64,000 nt of DNA from Capitulum mitella (Eukaryota > Arthropoda > Thecostraca > Pollicipedomorpha > Pollicipedidae), in the NCBI GenBank assembly GCA_030062745.1, contig CP099845.1, positions 19,508,903-19,572,902 of the forward strand. The letters run 5' to 3'. Of the stretch, positions 60,459-64,000 are shown one piece after another. The translations under genes were made by a program, and so were the position numbers. Numbering within the stretch: position 1 is the stretch's first letter; each line of letters starts with the position of its first letter. Below the pieces are notes generated by a model, which saw only the letters and a program-made list of their open reading frames with translations, searched no databases and was not told the origin of the DNA.

Positions 60459-63400
60459 GCCCATTCCATGAAGTTCTAGAAATTTCATTTCCAAACACAT
60501 TTAAATCGCAATTCTAAAAAATCTAACAGGTCTGTAATTCTCGACGTCTGTCAAAATCCATTAGTCAGCTTTTAACAATAAGACAGAGCTGAGACAACTG
60601 ACATTCTTTACTAGCTACGTGAAGCGGTTCTTCCCGTGAAAAGACCTCACAGCACCGACCCTTGGACTTCTAGACAGCTCATTTCCCATGACTGCAAGGC
60701 AATACCACGGTGAATGATTGGTCAAGTTGACGCTTTATTTCCCCTGATACGAGTTCGTACAGTGACATCCTATTGGTTGCATCACGTCATTCTTGCATCC
60801 CCGGACCCAACTCAAAGCGGGTTGGTCCAGGTCGCTATGCTCACGCTCTCACGCGCTGGCTGTAACCCTCTCTGTGACGCAGAGATCCTCTGTGTGCGCA
60901 GGTGACTGTGGCTGACTAATAGTTGGCGACTGCGCGCGGGATGTGCGTAGTTGTTGGGCAGTGAAAATCTTTTTGGCGAATGAAGTGAACTCGCGAGAAA
61001 GACTGGCATCGGAGCGAAGCCACCTCTAATAGAACTTTCATGTAGGCAGAAAAATTACTACACCCGTTCTGGCCGACTGCATTGTTGAGGCCCACGCGCT
61101 CATAAGGGGTGCGCAGGTTCACATTTTTAAAAGAATGGGTCGTACTAAGAGGCCACAAAAGGACGTCCCTAAAGGAGGTGCATCTTTGCCGTGCCATGCG
61201 GTCCGACGTCCGGACTGCGGCCGCCCCAAGAACTGTAGCACATCCAGGGCAGTCACCCGTTTGTGGGACACGTGACGTTGACGAGTCGAGCGGAAACCGA
61301 AATTCATCACCATTTACCACGAAAACCAGCACGTGAATGCATCGCCAATCCAAACTGGTATAAGGTAAAAAAAGGAACATCGTGACGATGGTAAAATGAT
61401 GGGAACACTGGTCGACACCTTTACATCCCTTTCGATCGACATGAAAATGTCTCTGTTACGGTCATATCATTAATCCAGGCAGTGAGTGCTAAACCTAACA
61501 CAGAAAACCGTATCTCCGATTATTACTTTCCTCCATGGACGAAAGGAACAAATAGGCAAAAGGACAAAGACCTTTATCACCCATTAGCGAGACCCGATAA
61601 AAAAGGGGTCAGACCCGTTCCAATTCCGTGGACTTCCTTCCAGCAAGGCAATTTACAGGCGTCCTGGGCACCGGCCGTCTGGCGCACCGCGCCTGGAACT
61701 GTGGACGTTTGGTGATGCCCCGCTCACTTCACTACCTCTCATCGCGCTCACCTCTCTCCCCTCAGCCGAGGCAAGCTCTGGGCCATCTGGGTCGCCTTGT
61801 CGTCTATGCGTGTTCGCATTGTGTTGAGCTGTATGTTTTAATGTACATATACATATGTACGAGTATGTGTTCTGTATGTGTCGTGGCATAGCCTGGTGAT
61901 TTTCGCTGTCGTATGTGGACGCGTGCTACCGCACGTCATACCCGCGTGAACCTGCCTGGCGATTTTCCTAGCCGTATGCTGCGTACCCGGTATGACTCGG
62001 CCTAGCCATTTCCACACCCTGTATGCATATGCTATGTGTCACAACCAGATTACTCTCATTACCGTAGCTCCGTGTCGTTTCAAGTGCCGTATACGCACTC
62101 GCCACGGTGCGTTCTGAACGTTATAGCTTCGTCAGGCGTTCGCGCCATGGCCATGGTTGGCCATGTTTGCACGTGTGTAGCAGCCCGTAACGCACTTGCG
62201 GCAGCGGCTCTACCGACTTGGAGTAATTTCAACATAGTTTCTATGCTGTTGTATGGAAAGAAGTTGCCTAAGAGTGGCTCTGGTCCTACCGACTTTGAAG
62301 ACGCTCCTACGCCGACGAGTCACATGTTTGGCATCGTGGTTGATTCAGCAACACACAACCTGCACTTGCTTTGTATCGCCTAAATGCTTTTTATGTCGTA
62401 TGTCCATTTAGCTGTTTAGTGGGAGCGACTCTGTGTGTGGTTATGACTAATATATTCATCGGTACGCGAAGGCCATTGTAATTTCGCTTCGAGCAAAGAC
62501 CCAAGACGAGAACGGCAGCATCATAACGCATGGACCTTTTCAGACGGGAATGAGATGAAACTTGTTAACGCAGTGTGATAGAGCCATCCCAGCTCATATT
62601 TCTGTTTTATAAATTTGATTCGAGTGGTTCGGCAGAGTGATTTAAGAGATTAGACCACGTACTAAGCAGACCTTGTTACACTGACTCCGACGGGGAGACC
62701 AGCGCTCTACCAGCTGAGTTATCGAGCACGGTGGTACAGATGAAGGAAAATTGTTTCTGTTTCTAGACAGAAAACCGACCGAAGTGATTCAAGCGCAATC
62801 AGCGAATTCAGTTGAGCGAAATGTGTAAATCAGAAGAGGCAAACGAAGCTTGGGTGAGGGTGAGTTGACTTGCATTTCGGTCCTCTAGATGACTTGCCTC
62901 TAACCAGCTTGTTTCCCTAAATACATACGCTATACTGTGCCCGCAATATTCATTGAACGAAAAGCTTGAAACGTAGCACGGAACGGATTCTGGCTGTCAG
63001 GAGTTACAACATAGGGAAGCTGGTTGCGTGTTAACAGCCGAGGCACCAAGCCAGTCTCCTGGCAATCGCTGTTTTATCGCCTGGGGCTGGTCCGTCGAAA
63101 AGGCGTCGCGCGTCGAATCCAGGTGCAGAATGCAACGCAGTACCAGCAGGCTTCATATGAGCTGTGGCTGTTGTATGACGCCCGTCAGCAACGGGCAAAA
63201 ATCAGGACGGAATACACACGCCATGATTCAGTGACAATGCTGGCTTTTCAGGCCCTCCTGCATTCACTCAGGTCAAGCCGCGTCAACGACTCCGTCAGTC
63301 GGCTATACCGTGCGGCCGCCAGGTAGGCGAACCACCCCTGACTGGAAGCCCAACATGGCAGAGGGGCACACAGCAAGCGGTCCTGGGCTCCTGGCGTGTA

Positions 63401-63861
63401 AAGCTTTCGGAACAGCCTACGTCATCAGTGTTATGAGCTAGGCATGAATTTGTTTTAAAACGACCACAGAAACTGTGTCCTAGGAATTTAGGCATTTGAG
63501 GAGACACGTGCCTTGTCACAAAGCAACAGTTATTTTCTACAACGCATACTTCAGCTATGCCGAATAAAACAAAATATAAAAAGGTCTGCTTACTTCGATT
63601 TACATACATTTATAACCTCAGGACATCGATCCTACTATAAACGCGCCCGTCGCGATGGAAACGACAAGAAGAACCAGTACCGGCTGAAAGGAACGGATGA
63701 CATGGGCAAGGATTTGGAAAGATGTCAGGTTTGTTCAAACCATCTGAGACGCTGTAGCTACGGGGCGCTGCCATCAGCAGACCAGCATAGAAATTAGGAA
63801 AGGAAGATAAGGTTGATCAGATTGGATTAAAGGACTAAATCATTCACGGTTTTATCCTGTT
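60459..63861. other. Intergenic, no supported gene
   Basis: Mixed composition. Apart from the tRNA-like fragment near 62.7 kb, I see only short unrecognised frames. Confidence 0.5.
62600..62735 (-). repeat. Possible tRNA-derived SINE head
   Basis: The minus strand reads GATAACTCAGCTGGTAGAGC, which is a tRNA D-arm with a Pol III A box. The D stem has one mismatch and no matching anticodon or T arm follows, so it is not an intact tRNA gene. Confidence 0.4.
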
Positions 63862-64000
63862 TTAACCGTCACCGGGTCGCCCTCCGGGTCCACCCTTGCC
63901 GGGCCGGGGGAAGGTGGGTTCATGAGAACTCCCCTTCAAGACCTCAAAAATCATAAGTCTCTTAGAAATAGCAAAAACACAGTCGAAAAGTTCCTAACTA
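63862..64000. mobile_element. TTAA-bounded element running off the right edge
   Basis: TTAA (63862-63865) is followed by CCGTCACCGGG, a GC block, then GAGAACTCCCC and AAGACCTCAAAAATCATAAG, in the same order as the left end of the 20.11-kb element. Only the first 135 bp are inside the window. Confidence 0.45.

Noticed and set aside
1-64000. CRISPR arrays, rRNA, prokaryotic operons, retrotransposon reverse transcriptase or intact transposase
   Set aside because: No regular spaced repeats with unique spacers, no rRNA-like sequence, and no frame with RT or DDE motifs; gene structure is eukaryotic.

Overview
This window reads as metazoan nuclear DNA: coding exons are short and split by GT-AG introns, intergenic DNA is long, and there are interspersed repeats and TTAA-flanked DNA transposon remnants. 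A degenerin/ENaC-type channel fits an invertebrate. Composition alternates between very CpG-rich islands and AT-rich stretches. An arthropod, perhaps a crustacean, is my best guess, but the sequence does not fix the taxon.

Four protein-coding genes can be supported. (1) Minus strand, about 14.1 to 2.4 kb: a five-exon gene for a roughly 325-residue type I membrane protein with a signal peptide, a cysteine-rich segment, a fibronectin-III-like domain, a transmembrane helix and a short tail. I cannot name it. (2) Minus strand, 47.06 to 36.71 kb: a complete 17-exon FIG4 orthologue (Sac-domain PI(3,5)P2 5-phosphatase). All exon phases agree and the predicted protein has 900 residues. (3) Minus strand, 55.62 to 49.79 kb: ARMT1 (DUF89/damage-control phosphatase family), six coding exons, with an apparent one-base frame disruption in exon 4 and one GC-AG intron. 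(4) Plus strand, 58.31 to 60.15 kb: a degenerin/ENaC (pickpocket/ASIC-like) channel subunit in one exon, with an apparent one-base frame disruption just before TM2. FIG4 and ARMT1 are head-to-tail; ARMT1 and the channel gene are divergent.

Between 14 and 36 kb I see no recognisable gene. That interval holds TTAA-bounded piggyBac-like non-autonomous elements (one inserted into an inverted copy of itself at 15.56-18.01 kb, another at 20.11-21.79 kb, a third entering at the right edge), a TGGCGAA-rich fold-back element at 32.83-33.06 kb, minisatellites at 25.6, 28.5 and 35.3 kb, and CpG-rich islands without supported genes.

The most unusual structure is in FIG4. Three introns (7, 12 and 13) each contain a minisatellite whose unit spans an exon/intron boundary, so the arrays carry many copies of a real 5' splice site (introns 7 and 12) or 3' splice site (intron 13). 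Introns 6 and 10 also share a diverged repeat of about 330 bp. I found no rRNA, intact tRNA, CRISPR array, reverse transcriptase or intact transposase.
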